A stretch of DNA of 16,819 nt from Candidatus Eiseniibacteriota bacterium (GTDB lineage Bacteria; Eisenbacteria; RBG-16-71-46), in assembly GCA_023249815.1 (NCBI GenBank), contig JAHFBX010000024.1:1-16819 (forward strand), in the 5' to 3' direction. The notes under the pieces were generated by a model, which was not told where the DNA came from, did not search any database, and saw nothing but the letters and a program-made list of their open reading frames with translations. Shown here piece by piece: positions 6,998-16,740 of the stretch (positions within the stretch are counted from its first letter, which is position 1; the number at the start of each line of letters is the position of its first letter). The position numbers and the translations under genes are program-made.

Positions 6998-7549
6998 TCA
7001 CGGCTCAGTCTCCAGTCCCGCCAGTGCTCGGTTCTCGCAGCGGATCCGCACGCTCATCACCGTGAGACTCGCGAGTGAAAACACGAGCGCCGTGCGCCAG
7101 GCTCCAAACAGCAACGGCGCCGCCAAGAACTCGAGGGCGACCGCCAGGTAATTCGGATGCGCGATCCAGCGGTAGGGCCCGCGGCGCACGAGCGATGCCC
7201 CGGGCACTACCAGTATGCGCACGGTCCAACGCTCGCCCAGCGCCCATATGGCGGAGTAGCGCAGCGCCTGCGCCGCGAGCCACACCCCCAGCCAGACGGA
7301 GGCAAAGGGCCCAGTTTGGCTGCCGCCCATCAGCACTTCGCCCACGAGTGATATCGGGTAGATCGCGTGCAGCGCAACGACGTACGGAAAGTGCGTCCGG
7401 CCGTGCTCGCGGGCGCCGCGTGCGATCAGCCGTCGGACATTGTGGGCCGACAACACGAGCTCGCTGACACGCTGCGCGGCAAGAACGAACAAGTAGAGTG
7501 CGAGCCAGGCGAATCGCCCCCAGGTGATGGGCTCGGCGGGAGTGCTCAC
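6998..7549 (-). CDS. Isoprenylcysteine carboxyl methyltransferase-family membrane protein
   Basis: A 183-residue polytopic membrane protein with hydrophobic segments near residues 12-32, 55-73, 83-102 and 136-168. The C-terminal RGPYRWIAHPNYLAV (about 122-136) and the trailing RIRCENRAL are the S-adenosylmethionine-binding hallmarks of the ICMT/phospholipid methyltransferase family. The start is GTG at 7549, with GGGAG 6 nt upstream. It begins 48 bp after the type III polyketide synthase stop on the same strand, so the two are probably co-transcribed. Established parallels are Bacillus BpsB (YpbQ), which methylates alkylpyrones made by BpsA, and SrsB beside SrsA in Streptomyces griseus. I infer O-methylation of the polyketide product in the membrane. 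Prenylated-protein methylation is unlikely in this context. Confidence 0.87.
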   Translation of the reverse strand: MSTPAEPITWGRFAWLALYLFVLAAQRVSELVLSAHNVRRLIARGAREHGRTHFPYVVALHAIYPISLVGEVLMGGSQTGPFASVWLGVWLAAQALRYSAIWALGERWTVRILVVPGASLVRRGPYRWIAHPNYLAVALEFLAAPLLFGAWRTALVFSLASLTVMSVRIRCENRALAGLETEP

Positions 7550-7597
7550 GCGCCGCTCCCGCTCACACGCGGCTCGCGCTCACGCGGCGACAAGGCA

Positions 7598-8683
7598 TCA
7601 TGCTGGCCCCTCCCAGCGCAGCAGCAGCAGGTCCGCGCTGAAGCCCGGCCCGAATGCTGCCAGCAATCCATGCGCTCCCGCCGGCGCGGTTCGCCTCGAG
7701 AGCCACTCGTGAAGCACGAACAGCACCGAGGCGCTCGACTGATTGCCGTACTCGCGCAGCACGTGCCACGAACACTCCGTATCCGCCGGCGAGAGCCCCA
7801 GCTCTTCCTCGATGAACGCGAGCAGCTTCTGCCCGCCTGGGTGCAAGATGAACGCGGCCAGTTGATCGCGGCGCACGTCGGCACGCGCGAGGAAGCCTTC
7901 CACGAGACTGCCCACCTCCGCACGGATCAGCTCGGGCACGTCGCGCGAAAGCACGATGTGGAATCCGTCGGCGCCGAGATAGAAGCCCATGGCGCCGAGC
8001 GAGTCGGGGAACAGAAAGCTCTCGCTGCGGACGACCCGGGGCCCGCGCCCGGCGCGCCCAGTCACCAGCACGGCCGCGGCGCCATCCCCGAACAGGATCG
8101 AGGAGATGAGATTCGCCTGCGAGGTGTCGTGCCGCTGGAACGTGAGACTCGGGAGCTCCACGGCCACGACCAGTACCGTCGATCCGGGCCAGGCGCGCAC
8201 GAAGTCCGCGGCGCGCGCGAGGGCAGAAGCACCCGCCGCGCAGCCCAGCTCGGTAATCGGCAGCCGGTGCACGTCGCGACGGAAGCCGAGCAGGTTGGCG
8301 AGGTGCGCGTCGAGTGAAGGGATCATCACGCCCGTGCACGACACGGTGATGAACAGGTCCACAACGGCCGGGCTCAAGCCTGCACGCGCCAGGCACTCCT
8401 CAGTCGCCGCGCGCCCGAGCCGCACGGCGTGTTCGGCGTACTCACGGCTGATCTGGTCGAGCGACCGCGGTGAGATGATGTGGTCGATCGGGTGGATGCA
8501 AAAGCGCTGCTTCACCTGCGAGTGGTCCACCACGGCGAGCATCGCTTGGAGCCGCGCCGCATCGAGCGAGAATACACGCTGCAGATACGTCTTCACCTCT
8601 TCACGCCCGATCCGGTACGGAGGGAGCGCGGTGGCCGTCGCGGCAATAGTGGCGGGCGCGAAAGATTCGAGCGCTGAGGTCAT
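7598..8683 (-). CDS. Type III polyketide synthase (alkylpyrone/alkylresorcinol synthase-like)
   Basis: A 361-residue chalcone synthase-fold enzyme of usual bacterial length. The Cys-His-Asn triad is visible: C148 in ITELGCAAGA, H281 in FILHPGGQK, N314 in EYGNQSSAS. The loop FGPGF (344-348) closes the active site. The family condenses malonyl-CoA onto an acyl starter in the cytoplasm and cyclises it. The methyltransferase-family neighbour suggests long-chain alkylpyrones or alkylresorcinols rather than flavonoid-type products. I chose ATG 8683 because MTSALESFAPATIAATATALPPY matches the normal family N-terminus, but it has no visible Shine-Dalgarno. A GTG at 8737 in the same frame has GGGAG 6 nt upstream and would add 18 residues; either is possible. 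It diverges from the ACP/ketosynthase pair. Confidence 0.92.
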   Translation of the reverse strand: MTSALESFAPATIAATATALPPYRIGREEVKTYLQRVFSLDAARLQAMLAVVDHSQVKQRFCIHPIDHIISPRSLDQISREYAEHAVRLGRAATEECLARAGLSPAVVDLFITVSCTGVMIPSLDAHLANLLGFRRDVHRLPITELGCAAGASALARAADFVRAWPGSTVLVVAVELPSLTFQRHDTSQANLISSILFGDGAAAVLVTGRAGRGPRVVRSESFLFPDSLGAMGFYLGADGFHIVLSRDVPELIRAEVGSLVEGFLARADVRRDQLAAFILHPGGQKLLAFIEEELGLSPADTECSWHVLREYGNQSSASVLFVLHEWLSRRTAPAGAHGLLAAFGPGFSADLLLLRWEGPA

Positions 8684-8787
8684 AGAATCACAATGCAGGC
8701 GAGAGCCTGGACTCGACAACGACCCCTGACCCACCACCTTTGTCTCCCGCGTCCGTATCGCCTAGCCTCGTCGTCCATGAGGGCAAT
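8684..8787. promoter_or_regulatory. Divergent intergenic region between the PKS and ACP genes
   Basis: These 104 bp must hold the promoters of both arms unless transcription begins inside a gene. I see no strong -35/-10 pair. TAGAAT at 8683-8688 on the plus strand resembles a -10 box, and CAGGC-GAGA-GCCTG (8696-8709) forms a small GNRA-loop hairpin. The shared space would allow one regulator to control both arms. Confidence 0.35.
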
Positions 8788-9042
8788 GTGAACGACGCTC
8801 TGAGTGAGCAGGTCATGTCGGCGCTGGCCAAGGTGAAGCATGTCCCGAGGGAGAGTATCACGCCCGAGAGCACCCTCGATTCGCTCAAGCTCGACTCACT
8901 CGACAAGATCTCGCTGTTGTTCGAGCTCGAGGAGCTGTTGGGCACGACCATCCCGGATAATGCGTTGAATGACGTCCTCATCGCCGGTGACGTGGTCGAG
9001 CGGGTCCGCTCGCTCAAGGATGCCGCCACGGCCGGTTCGTAG
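8788..9042 (+). CDS. Acyl carrier protein
   Basis: An 84-residue acidic protein with the phosphopantetheine-attachment motif LDSLD. S37 is the predicted modified serine, followed by helix II KISLLFELEELLG as in fatty acid synthase ACPs. The start is GTG at 8788, with GAGGG a few bases upstream; an upstream TTG at 8740 gives an extension without ACP character. The stop is 3 nt before the ketosynthase ATG, so the two are translationally linked. ACPs carry acyl chains as thioesters in the cytoplasm. Its pairing with one ketosynthase beside a type III PKS suggests a dedicated carrier for the starter or product chain and not the housekeeping AcpP; this is inference. Confidence 0.92.
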   Translation: MNDALSEQVMSALAKVKHVPRESITPESTLDSLKLDSLDKISLLFELEELLGTTIPDNALNDVLIAGDVVERVRSLKDAATAGS

Positions 9043-9045
9043 CGC

Positions 9046-10263
9046 ATGACACGCCGCGTCGTGGTGACCGGGCTCGGATGCATCAGTGCGCTGGGCGCCA
9101 ATCACGAGGAGTTCTGGAGCGCCCTGCGTGAAGCACGGCCGGGAATCGCTCCGCTCGAAGGTTTCGAACCGGGCCGGCTGAGATTCGCCAACGCGGCCCA
9201 GGTGCGCGGCTTCGACCCGGCGGTTCACTTGGAGGCCACGCGGCTCGACCTGCTCGATCGCTTTGCCCAGTTCGCGCTGGTCGCGGCTCGCCAGGCGGTG
9301 ACTGATGCCGGGCTCGAGTGGACCGCCGCGCTGCGCGAGCGCGCGGCGGTGATCTGCGGCAGCTCGATGGGTGGACAGTGCACACAGGACGATCAGTTCG
9401 CCGAGCTCTACGGCCGGAACCGCGAGCGCATCCATCCGTTGACGATCCCGCGTGTCATGGCGAACGCTGCCGTGAGCCACATCTGTATGGAGTACGGCCT
9501 CACCGGTCCAGCGTTCACCATCTCCTCGGCCTGCTCGTCGTCCAACCACGCCATCGGCCAGGCCCTCGAGTTGGTGCGATCGGGCCGGGCCGACGTGGCG
9601 TTGACCGGCGGCAGCGAGGCGCCGTTGAGCTTCGCGACCCTCAAAGGGTGGGAGGCCATGCGGGTGGTCTCCCCCGACACCTGCCGACCGTTCTCGCGCG
9701 ACCGAAAGGGACTCGTCCTGGGCGAAGGCGGTGCGATACTCGTGCTGGAGCCGCTCGATCGGGCGCGCGCTCGGGGCGCGCGTGTCTACGCGGAGCTGGC
9801 GGGTGCGGGCATGTCGGCCGACGCGCACCACATCACGCAGCCCACGGTCGCGGGCCCGGCGCATGCCATGCGAGCGGCGCTCGAGGATGCGGGGCTGGCC
9901 CCGGAGAGCGTGGGCTACATCAATGCCCACGGCACGGGCACTCCCGGGAACGATCCCGTGGAATCGCGCGCGATTCACGACGCGTTCGGCGCCCACGCGG
10001 CGAAGCTGGCGGTGAGTTCCACCAAGTCGCTGCACGGCCACGCCTTGGGCGCGGCGGGCGCGCTCGAGGCGGTGGCGACGGTGCTGGCGCTCCACCACGG
10101 CGTGCTGCCGCCCACCGCCAACTTCATCGTCCACGATCCCGAGTGCGACCTGGACGTGATTCCGAATCATGCGCGTGAAGCCCGCGTCGAGGCCGCGCTC
10201 TCCAATTCGTTCGCGTTCGGCGGGCTCAACGCCGTACTGGCGTTTCGGGCGTTCGCGAACTGA
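9046..10263 (+). CDS. FabF-type beta-ketoacyl-ACP synthase
   Basis: A 405-residue condensing enzyme of normal KAS II length, starting MTRRVVVTGLGCISALG. Catalytic residues are C163 in SSACSSSNHA, H295 in NAHGTGTPGNDPVE and H332 in STKSLHGHALGAAGALE, with K327 nearby. The last motif reads HGH where E. coli FabF has TGH. The enzyme performs decarboxylative condensation of malonyl-ACP with acyl-ACP. The ATG comes 3 nt after the ACP stop, without a clear Shine-Dalgarno, so translation is probably coupled. No ketoreductase or dehydratase gene is adjacent, so it either relies on the housekeeping cycle or only loads or extends a chain once. It could also be a secondary-metabolite KS of another role. 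Confidence 0.94.
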   Translation: MTRRVVVTGLGCISALGANHEEFWSALREARPGIAPLEGFEPGRLRFANAAQVRGFDPAVHLEATRLDLLDRFAQFALVAARQAVTDAGLEWTAALRERAAVICGSSMGGQCTQDDQFAELYGRNRERIHPLTIPRVMANAAVSHICMEYGLTGPAFTISSACSSSNHAIGQALELVRSGRADVALTGGSEAPLSFATLKGWEAMRVVSPDTCRPFSRDRKGLVLGEGGAILVLEPLDRARARGARVYAELAGAGMSADAHHITQPTVAGPAHAMRAALEDAGLAPESVGYINAHGTGTPGNDPVESRAIHDAFGAHAAKLAVSSTKSLHGHALGAAGALEAVATVLALHHGVLPPTANFIVHDPECDLDVIPNHAREARVEAALSNSFAFGGLNAVLAFRAFAN

Positions 10264-10268
10264 AGGTT

Positions 10269-10302
10269 TGAGCCGCTCACCGCCCCCCGGATACGCGGCT
10301 CA
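10269..10302 (+). other. Inverted repeat just after the ketosynthase gene
   Basis: TGAGCCGC (10269-10276) pairs with GCGGCTCA (10295-10302) across an 18-nt loop, starting 5 nt past the ketosynthase stop codon. There is no T-run, so it would be at best a weak terminator or an mRNA 3'-end stabiliser. The rest of the 209 bp up to the next minus-strand gene holds only the doubtful small ORF listed separately. Confidence 0.35.
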
Positions 10303-10486
10303 GTGGTACGACGCCTTCACGGCGCCCCAGGTCGCGCGCGGTGTTGGGGCCGAGTCTGCCTACGAAATGGGCAGCGATCTCACCGGCGGCCTGACCCGCC
10401 GACCACTCGGGGCAGTCTGCGAGGTCTGGGTTCTGGACCATCGCAGCGCTCAGCGCGTTCTGGCGGCGCGAGTCAGCCCAGTTCAC
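10277..10486 (-). CDS. Doubtful small ORF overlapping the preceding gene end
   Basis: A 69-residue frame begins at GTG 10486-10484 and overlaps the last codons of the 99-residue gene (stop 10475-10473) by 14 bp, an arrangement seen in translationally coupled genes. The product has no signal peptide, membrane segment or motif I recognise, and there is no clear ribosome site. The composition (Ala, Arg, Gly) is what GC-rich noncoding DNA would also give. Confidence 0.2.
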   Translation of the reverse strand: MNWADSRRQNALSAAMVQNPDLADCPEWSAGQAAGEIAAHFVGRLGPNTARDLGRREGVVPLSRVSGGR

Positions 10487-10772
10487 TGGGCTTCGGCACG
10501 CTCAGTCCCAGCACTCGCGCCAGCGAGGTCCGAATGCTTCGATGCGGGTCCTCGTCCCAGTTCCGGATCATGTCGAACGTGATGACATGCTCGGCCGATT
10601 CGTCCTCCTCGAGTGGGTCCGCGGTCAGGACGGTGACGGACGACGGGCCAACGTGGTGGATATCACTCTCGATGTCGGTGTCGAGAACGCGAAAGCACAC
10701 GACGGCGCTCAGTCGGTCGTGAATCTCCTGGTCCGTGAGACTCGTGCTGCCCGTTTGCTTCACCGCAGGCAT
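10473..10772 (-). CDS. Small acidic protein of unknown function
   Basis: A 99-residue protein that I do not recognise. It is rich in Asp and Glu (DTDIESD, ADPLEEDESAEH), has no membrane segment, signal peptide or cysteine pair, and ends in KPSELG. The ATG at 10772 is preceded by an unusually strong Shine-Dalgarno, AGGGGAGGT at 10786-10778, with 5 nt spacing. This decides for this strand over a competing plus-strand frame in the same place. It starts 24 bp after the NagB/PIG-L stop and is probably the last gene of that operon. A hairpin AGCCCAG/CTGGGCT with a 4-nt loop (10475-10492) covers its stop codon and last codons. A role beside amino-sugar enzymes is suggested only by position. Confidence 0.7.
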   Translation of the reverse strand: MPAVKQTGSTSLTDQEIHDRLSAVVCFRVLDTDIESDIHHVGPSSVTVLTADPLEEDESAEHVITFDMIRNWDEDPHRSIRTSLARVLGLSVPKPSELG

Positions 10773-10777
10773 GGGTT

Positions 10778-10786
10778 ACCTCCCCT
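10778..10786 (-). promoter_or_regulatory. Strong ribosome-binding site of the small acidic protein
   Basis: AGGGGAGGT on the minus strand, nearly full complementarity to the 16S anti-Shine-Dalgarno, lies 5 nt before the ATG at 10772 in the 24-bp gap after the NagB/PIG-L gene. Confidence 0.75.
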
Positions 10787-10796
10787 CCGCTAGCGC

Positions 10797-12686
10797 TCAG
10801 GTGCTGCGCTTCGCTTCCGCTCCCACTCCCCGTACTCTCAGTGCCTCCATCGCGTAGTACTCCGGCAGCCCGAGCCGGTCCACCCAGCGCGCGGTCTCAC
10901 GATTGCGCTCCTCCACGCGCTGCCAGAACTCGCGCTCGTCCACGCCGGGAAACGGCGCGCGGTCCTTCTGGCTCTGGTGCTTGAAGATGGCGCTGATCTT
11001 GACGCGCAGCTCCTCCTCCGAGAGTGGCACGAGCAGGTCGGCGTCGGCCACCGACCACTCCTGCCACGCGCCGCGGTAGAGCCATACCTCAGGTGGCACG
11101 CCGCCGTAGCGCGCGAGCGCGCGGTCCACGGCTTCTTTGCACATGCGATGCGTGCCATGCGGGTCGGAGAGATCGCCTGCCACGAGCACGATCTCGGGTC
11201 TCGACTCCACGAGCAGGTCCAGGATGATCTGCACGTCGGCAGTACCGATCGGGTCCTTCCGCACTTTGCCCGTCTGGTAGAAGGGCAGGTTCAGAAACCT
11301 CGCCTGCTCGGCGCGCAGGCCGAGTGTCTCGATAGCCGAGATGGCCTCGACCTCGCGGATGCGGCGCTTGAGCATCAGGATCGCGTCGCTGTCCACCTCG
11401 CCCGGTTGCTTTCGCGTCTGGAACGTCTCGGCCTCGGTGAGCAGCGGCGCCAGGCGGTCGTTGCCGTAGCCGAAGTCGCCCGCCGTGCGCCGCACGAAGT
11501 CGAGATAGCGGCGCACCTCGTGATCGAACACGGCGATGTTGCCTGACGTCTGGTAGGCCACGAGCACGTCGTTCCCGTTCTGGTGCAGCTTGCGCAGGAT
11601 GCCGCCCGCCGAGATGACGTCGTCGTCGGGATGTGGCGAGAACAGGATGACTCGCTTGCCGCTGGGCAGCTTGCTCCGCCCGCGGATCTTGGCGATGAGC
11701 TCGTTGAAGACGATGCCGTTCAGCGCGCCGGAGGAACCGTTTCGTAGCAGCAGCGCGCTCAGGTGATGCTCGCGATAGTCCACGTCGTCGAGCTTCAGGA
11801 CCGACTTGCCGGTCACGCCGCTCAGCCACACAACGGCCTCGATCTCGAGCGCGCGCGACCACTCGATCTCGCCCAGCGCCCAGGGTGTCTTGACGCGGGT
11901 CAGCTCGGCGGCCGCGGCGGCGTCCAGGTACACCGTGGTATTGCGGTGGCGCTGCAGGTAGGTGGCAGCGACCTCGTGGCTCACCTCACCTTCGACGGCG
12001 CGCTTCACGATCGCGGCCTTGTGCTCGCCGGTCGCGACGAGCGCGATCTCGCGCGCCTCGAGGATGGTGCCGACGCCCAGCGTGATGGCCTCGACGGGCA
12101 CGTTCTCGGTGCCGAAGAAGTCGGCCGCGGCGGCGCGCCGCGTGATGGTGTCGAGCACGACCAGGCGCGTGCGCGAGCCGATGCTGGAACCGGGCTCGTT
12201 GAATCCGATGTGCCCGGTCTGGCCGATGCCGAGGATCTGGAAGTCGATGCCACCGGCTTCCGAGATGGCGCGTTCGTAGTCACGGCAGTGCGCCTCGAGC
12301 TCGTGCCGTGGCAGGTCGCCGCGCGGGATGTGCACGTTGCGGGCTTCCAAGTTCACGTGCTCGAAGAAGTTCGCCCACATGAAGCGGTGGTAGCCGTGCA
12401 GGCTGTCCGCGCTCATCGGGTAGTACTCATCCAGGTTGAACGTGACGACCCGCGAGAAGTCGAGGTTCTCCTCGCGGTGGAACCGGATGAGCTCACGGTA
12501 GATCCCGATGGGCGTGGAGCCAGTGGCGAGCCCGAGCACGGTGGCGTTCCCGGCCCGGTTCCGTTCACGCACGAGTTCGGCGATACGACCGGCGATGCGG
12601 CGCGCGAGCGCGTCGTACTCCTCGGCGATCATGGTCGGGATACGCTCGGGACCTTCAAGCGCGGCGGATCGGGGGGTCGTGCTCAC
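10797..12686 (-). CDS. nagB: Glucosamine-6-phosphate deaminase (NagB) fused to a PIG-L/LmbE deacetylase domain
   Basis: A 629-residue two-domain protein. Residues 20 to about 290 are NagB-like: LGLATGSTPIGIY (51-63), FNLDEYYP with D86/E87, GIGQTGHIGFNEPGS (153-167) and VKTPWALGE. NagB converts glucosamine-6-phosphate to fructose-6-phosphate and ammonia. Residues 345 to about 560 are a PIG-L/LmbE zinc-dependent N-deacetylase-like domain, with HPDDD (352-356) and DPHGTH (508-513). Single-chain NagB-LmbE proteins are known in Bacteroidota and relatives. At the position of E. coli NagB D141 there is T157, while H159 and E164 (H143, E148) are kept. The start is GTG at 12686 with a weak AAGG upstream; ATG at codon 19 is an alternative. 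The upstream neighbour is a nucleotidyltransferase, 73 bp away on the same strand. The combined activity (deacetylation then deamination, or regulation) is inferred. Confidence 0.93.
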   Translation of the reverse strand: MSTTPRSAALEGPERIPTMIAEEYDALARRIAGRIAELVRERNRAGNATVLGLATGSTPIGIYRELIRFHREENLDFSRVVTFNLDEYYPMSADSLHGYHRFMWANFFEHVNLEARNVHIPRGDLPRHELEAHCRDYERAISEAGGIDFQILGIGQTGHIGFNEPGSSIGSRTRLVVLDTITRRAAAADFFGTENVPVEAITLGVGTILEAREIALVATGEHKAAIVKRAVEGEVSHEVAATYLQRHRNTTVYLDAAAAAELTRVKTPWALGEIEWSRALEIEAVVWLSGVTGKSVLKLDDVDYREHHLSALLLRNGSSGALNGIVFNELIAKIRGRSKLPSGKRVILFSPHPDDDVISAGGILRKLHQNGNDVLVAYQTSGNIAVFDHEVRRYLDFVRRTAGDFGYGNDRLAPLLTEAETFQTRKQPGEVDSDAILMLKRRIREVEAISAIETLGLRAEQARFLNLPFYQTGKVRKDPIGTADVQIILDLLVESRPEIVLVAGDLSDPHGTHRMCKEAVDRALARYGGVPPEVWLYRGAWQEWSVADADLLVPLSEEELRVKISAIFKHQSQKDRAPFPGVDEREFWQRVEERNRETARWVDRLGLPEYYAMEALRVRGVGAEAKRST

Positions 12687-12715
12687 GCACCGACCTTAGC
12701 ATCCTCTCACTGCAA

Positions 12716-12750
12716 CAGCCCGCGGCGGCCAACGGCACCGCCGCGAGCTG
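12716..12750 (-). terminator. Large intercistronic hairpin between nucleotidyltransferase and NagB genes
   Basis: On the minus strand CAGCTCGCGGCGG (12750-12738) pairs with CCGCCGCGGGCTG (12728-12716) with one G-U pair and a 9-nt loop: 13 bp and very GC-rich. The following bases TTGCAG are not a U-tract, so it may be a weak terminator or an RNA processing and stability element that sets different expression levels for the two genes. Confidence 0.5.
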
Positions 12751-12759
12751 CCCCCCATC

Positions 12760-13686
12760 TCACCAGGCGTTCGTGAGCACGAGCTCCTGACGAACATGCC
12801 CGGTCACGCGTGACGCGCGATGCTCGAGCCATTCCGCCACCCGCAGCGGCGTACCGAGGTCGGTCCAGCCACAGGCTTGGACGGGAAGCACGTCCAGTTG
12901 CTCCGGAGCGTGCTCCAGGAGATCGCGGCTGAAGTCCAGAGGCTCCAGATCCTCGTAGAGGCGCGACAGCGCGCCCTCTCCCCAACCCTGCTCGAGCAAG
13001 TTCTCGAGATAGTCCTCGAGGAGTTCGGGCTGGGTCCTGCGGAAGAGCTCGAGGAGCCCCGCGCCCGTGCTCGCGAAGATGAAGCTGTTCCACAGCGCGC
13101 CGTGACGCATGAGTGCCGATGCCGTTGGCCGTGACGGCTTCTCGATGAACGCCCGCACGGACTTGAGCGCACGCGCCTCACGCCCGGGAACGATCCATCC
13201 GTACTCGGCATCGGGCGCGTCCGGCGTGATGCCCAGCATCATCACTCTCCCACCCCGCGCCGAGGCGAAGTGAACGGCACTTCGAAGCGCCGCGGCGAAC
13301 AAGGGCTCGTCTTCGACGGCGTGGTCCGAAGGCATCACCACGACGAGCGGATCGGGGTCACGCTGCAGGATATGGATGAGCGCGTGCAGTATGGCGATGG
13401 CATTGCCGCGGTTCTCCGGCTGCACGAGCACGTTGTCCTGCGGCAGGTCCATGAGTTCCGGCCCCCACCACAGGCGGTGCCGCGCGCACACCACGGGCAC
13501 GATGCATTCGGGTTCCGCGAGTCTCGCCGCGCGCTCCAGCGCCAGTCGCAGGAGCGTCTGGTCGTCACCGATGCGACAGAACTGCTTCGGCCGGTCGAGC
13601 CGAGTGCCGCACACCGTGCGGCCGAGCAAGCGGCTGCCTTCTCCCCCGGCCAGGAGAATCACCCACTCCCTACGTCGAGCGTTCAC
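12760..13686 (-). CDS. Sugar-1-phosphate nucleotidyltransferase, mannose-1-phosphate guanylyltransferase-like
   Basis: A 308-residue protein of the nucleotidyltransferase (GT-A-like) fold. Motifs in order: LLAGGEGSRL (11-20), RPKQF (32-36), QPENRGNAIAI (89-99), VMPSDHAVED (117-126), EYGWIVPG (161-168), FIEKPS (180-185), ALWNSFIF (197-204), GWTDLGTPLRV (273-283). These fit GDP-mannose pyrophosphorylases, which make GDP-mannose from mannose-1-phosphate and GTP in the cytoplasm. Two points are unusual: the nucleotide-binding block reads ENRGNAIAI where classical enzymes have ENRGTAPAI, and an insertion separates the GGEGSR loop from PKQF. There is no C-terminal isomerase domain as in long ManC. 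The start is GTG at 13686 with a strong GGGAGG upstream. Other NDP-sugars remain possible. Confidence 0.85.
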   Translation of the reverse strand: MNARRREWVILLAGGEGSRLLGRTVCGTRLDRPKQFCRIGDDQTLLRLALERAARLAEPECIVPVVCARHRLWWGPELMDLPQDNVLVQPENRGNAIAILHALIHILQRDPDPLVVVMPSDHAVEDEPLFAAALRSAVHFASARGGRVMMLGITPDAPDAEYGWIVPGREARALKSVRAFIEKPSRPTASALMRHGALWNSFIFASTGAGLLELFRRTQPELLEDYLENLLEQGWGEGALSRLYEDLEPLDFSRDLLEHAPEQLDVLPVQACGWTDLGTPLRVAEWLEHRASRVTGHVRQELVLTNAW

Positions 13687-13745
13687 GATGTCACCTCCCT
13701 ACGGCCTGCTCTTTCATGCCCGAGCATCGGTCAGCCCGCGAGCTA

Positions 13746-13791
13746 GACCAATGGTCAAGAGGTACCGGCGGAGCTGGTCCGTTGGTCGGAC
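13746..13791. promoter_or_regulatory. Dyads in the divergent region before the nucleotidyltransferase gene
   Basis: GACCA-A-TGGTC (13746-13756) and GTCCG/CGGAC with a 5-nt loop (13777-13791) lie 60-105 bp upstream of the nucleotidyltransferase start. TTGACC on the minus strand overlaps the first. They could be operator sites, but no matching -10 box is clear. Confidence 0.25.
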
Positions 13792-13864
13792 GGTGGACGG
13801 GGAGGACGCACCGTGACCGTCACCCCAAGGTCGCAGTCGCGAGTCGAGCGCCGGGCAGTCGTGC

Positions 13865-13870
13865 TAGACT
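13865..13870 (+). promoter_or_regulatory. Candidate -10 box for the second kinase
   Basis: TAGACT in the context GTGCTAGACTGCCG resembles a sigma-70 -10 element (four of six bases of TATAAT). The expected -35 region has only poor matches. Transcription would start near 13877, about 56 nt before ATG 13933, which argues against a start codon upstream at 13813. Confidence 0.35.
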
Positions 13871-13932
13871 GCCGCGCTCGCGAACCGGCTGTCCGCGCCG
13901 AGCTTCCCAGGCCGCAGGAACTCGAATACTCC

Positions 13933-16737
<2,805 letters not shown>

Positions 16738-16740
16738 CCG

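Noticed and set aside
7367..8317. Plus-strand 316-codon frame opposite the methyltransferase and PKS genes
   Set aside because: The minus strand carries two recognised enzymes with catalytic residues; this is an antisense shadow rich in Arg, Gly and Gln.
8896..10170. Minus-strand 424-codon frame opposite the ketosynthase
   Set aside because: It is an antisense shadow of a full-length ketosynthase with all catalytic motifs; the predicted protein is His/Arg-rich without a fold signal.
10475..10492. Hairpin over the stop of the small acidic gene as a terminator
   Set aside because: The stem is only 7 bp and no T-run follows on the minus strand; recorded as structure only.
10542..10793. Plus-strand 83-codon frame opposite the small acidic protein
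   Set aside because: It lacks a ribosome site, whereas the minus-strand gene has a near-perfect one and a 24-bp operon spacing.
11763..12776. Plus-strand 337-codon frame opposite NagB/PIG-L
   Set aside because: It is an antisense shadow of a recognised two-domain enzyme.
13813..13932. Upstream extension of the second kinase by 40 residues
   Set aside because: The extension has no domain character, a -10-like box lies inside it, and the zinc-ribbon protein starts naturally at MAFCTQC.
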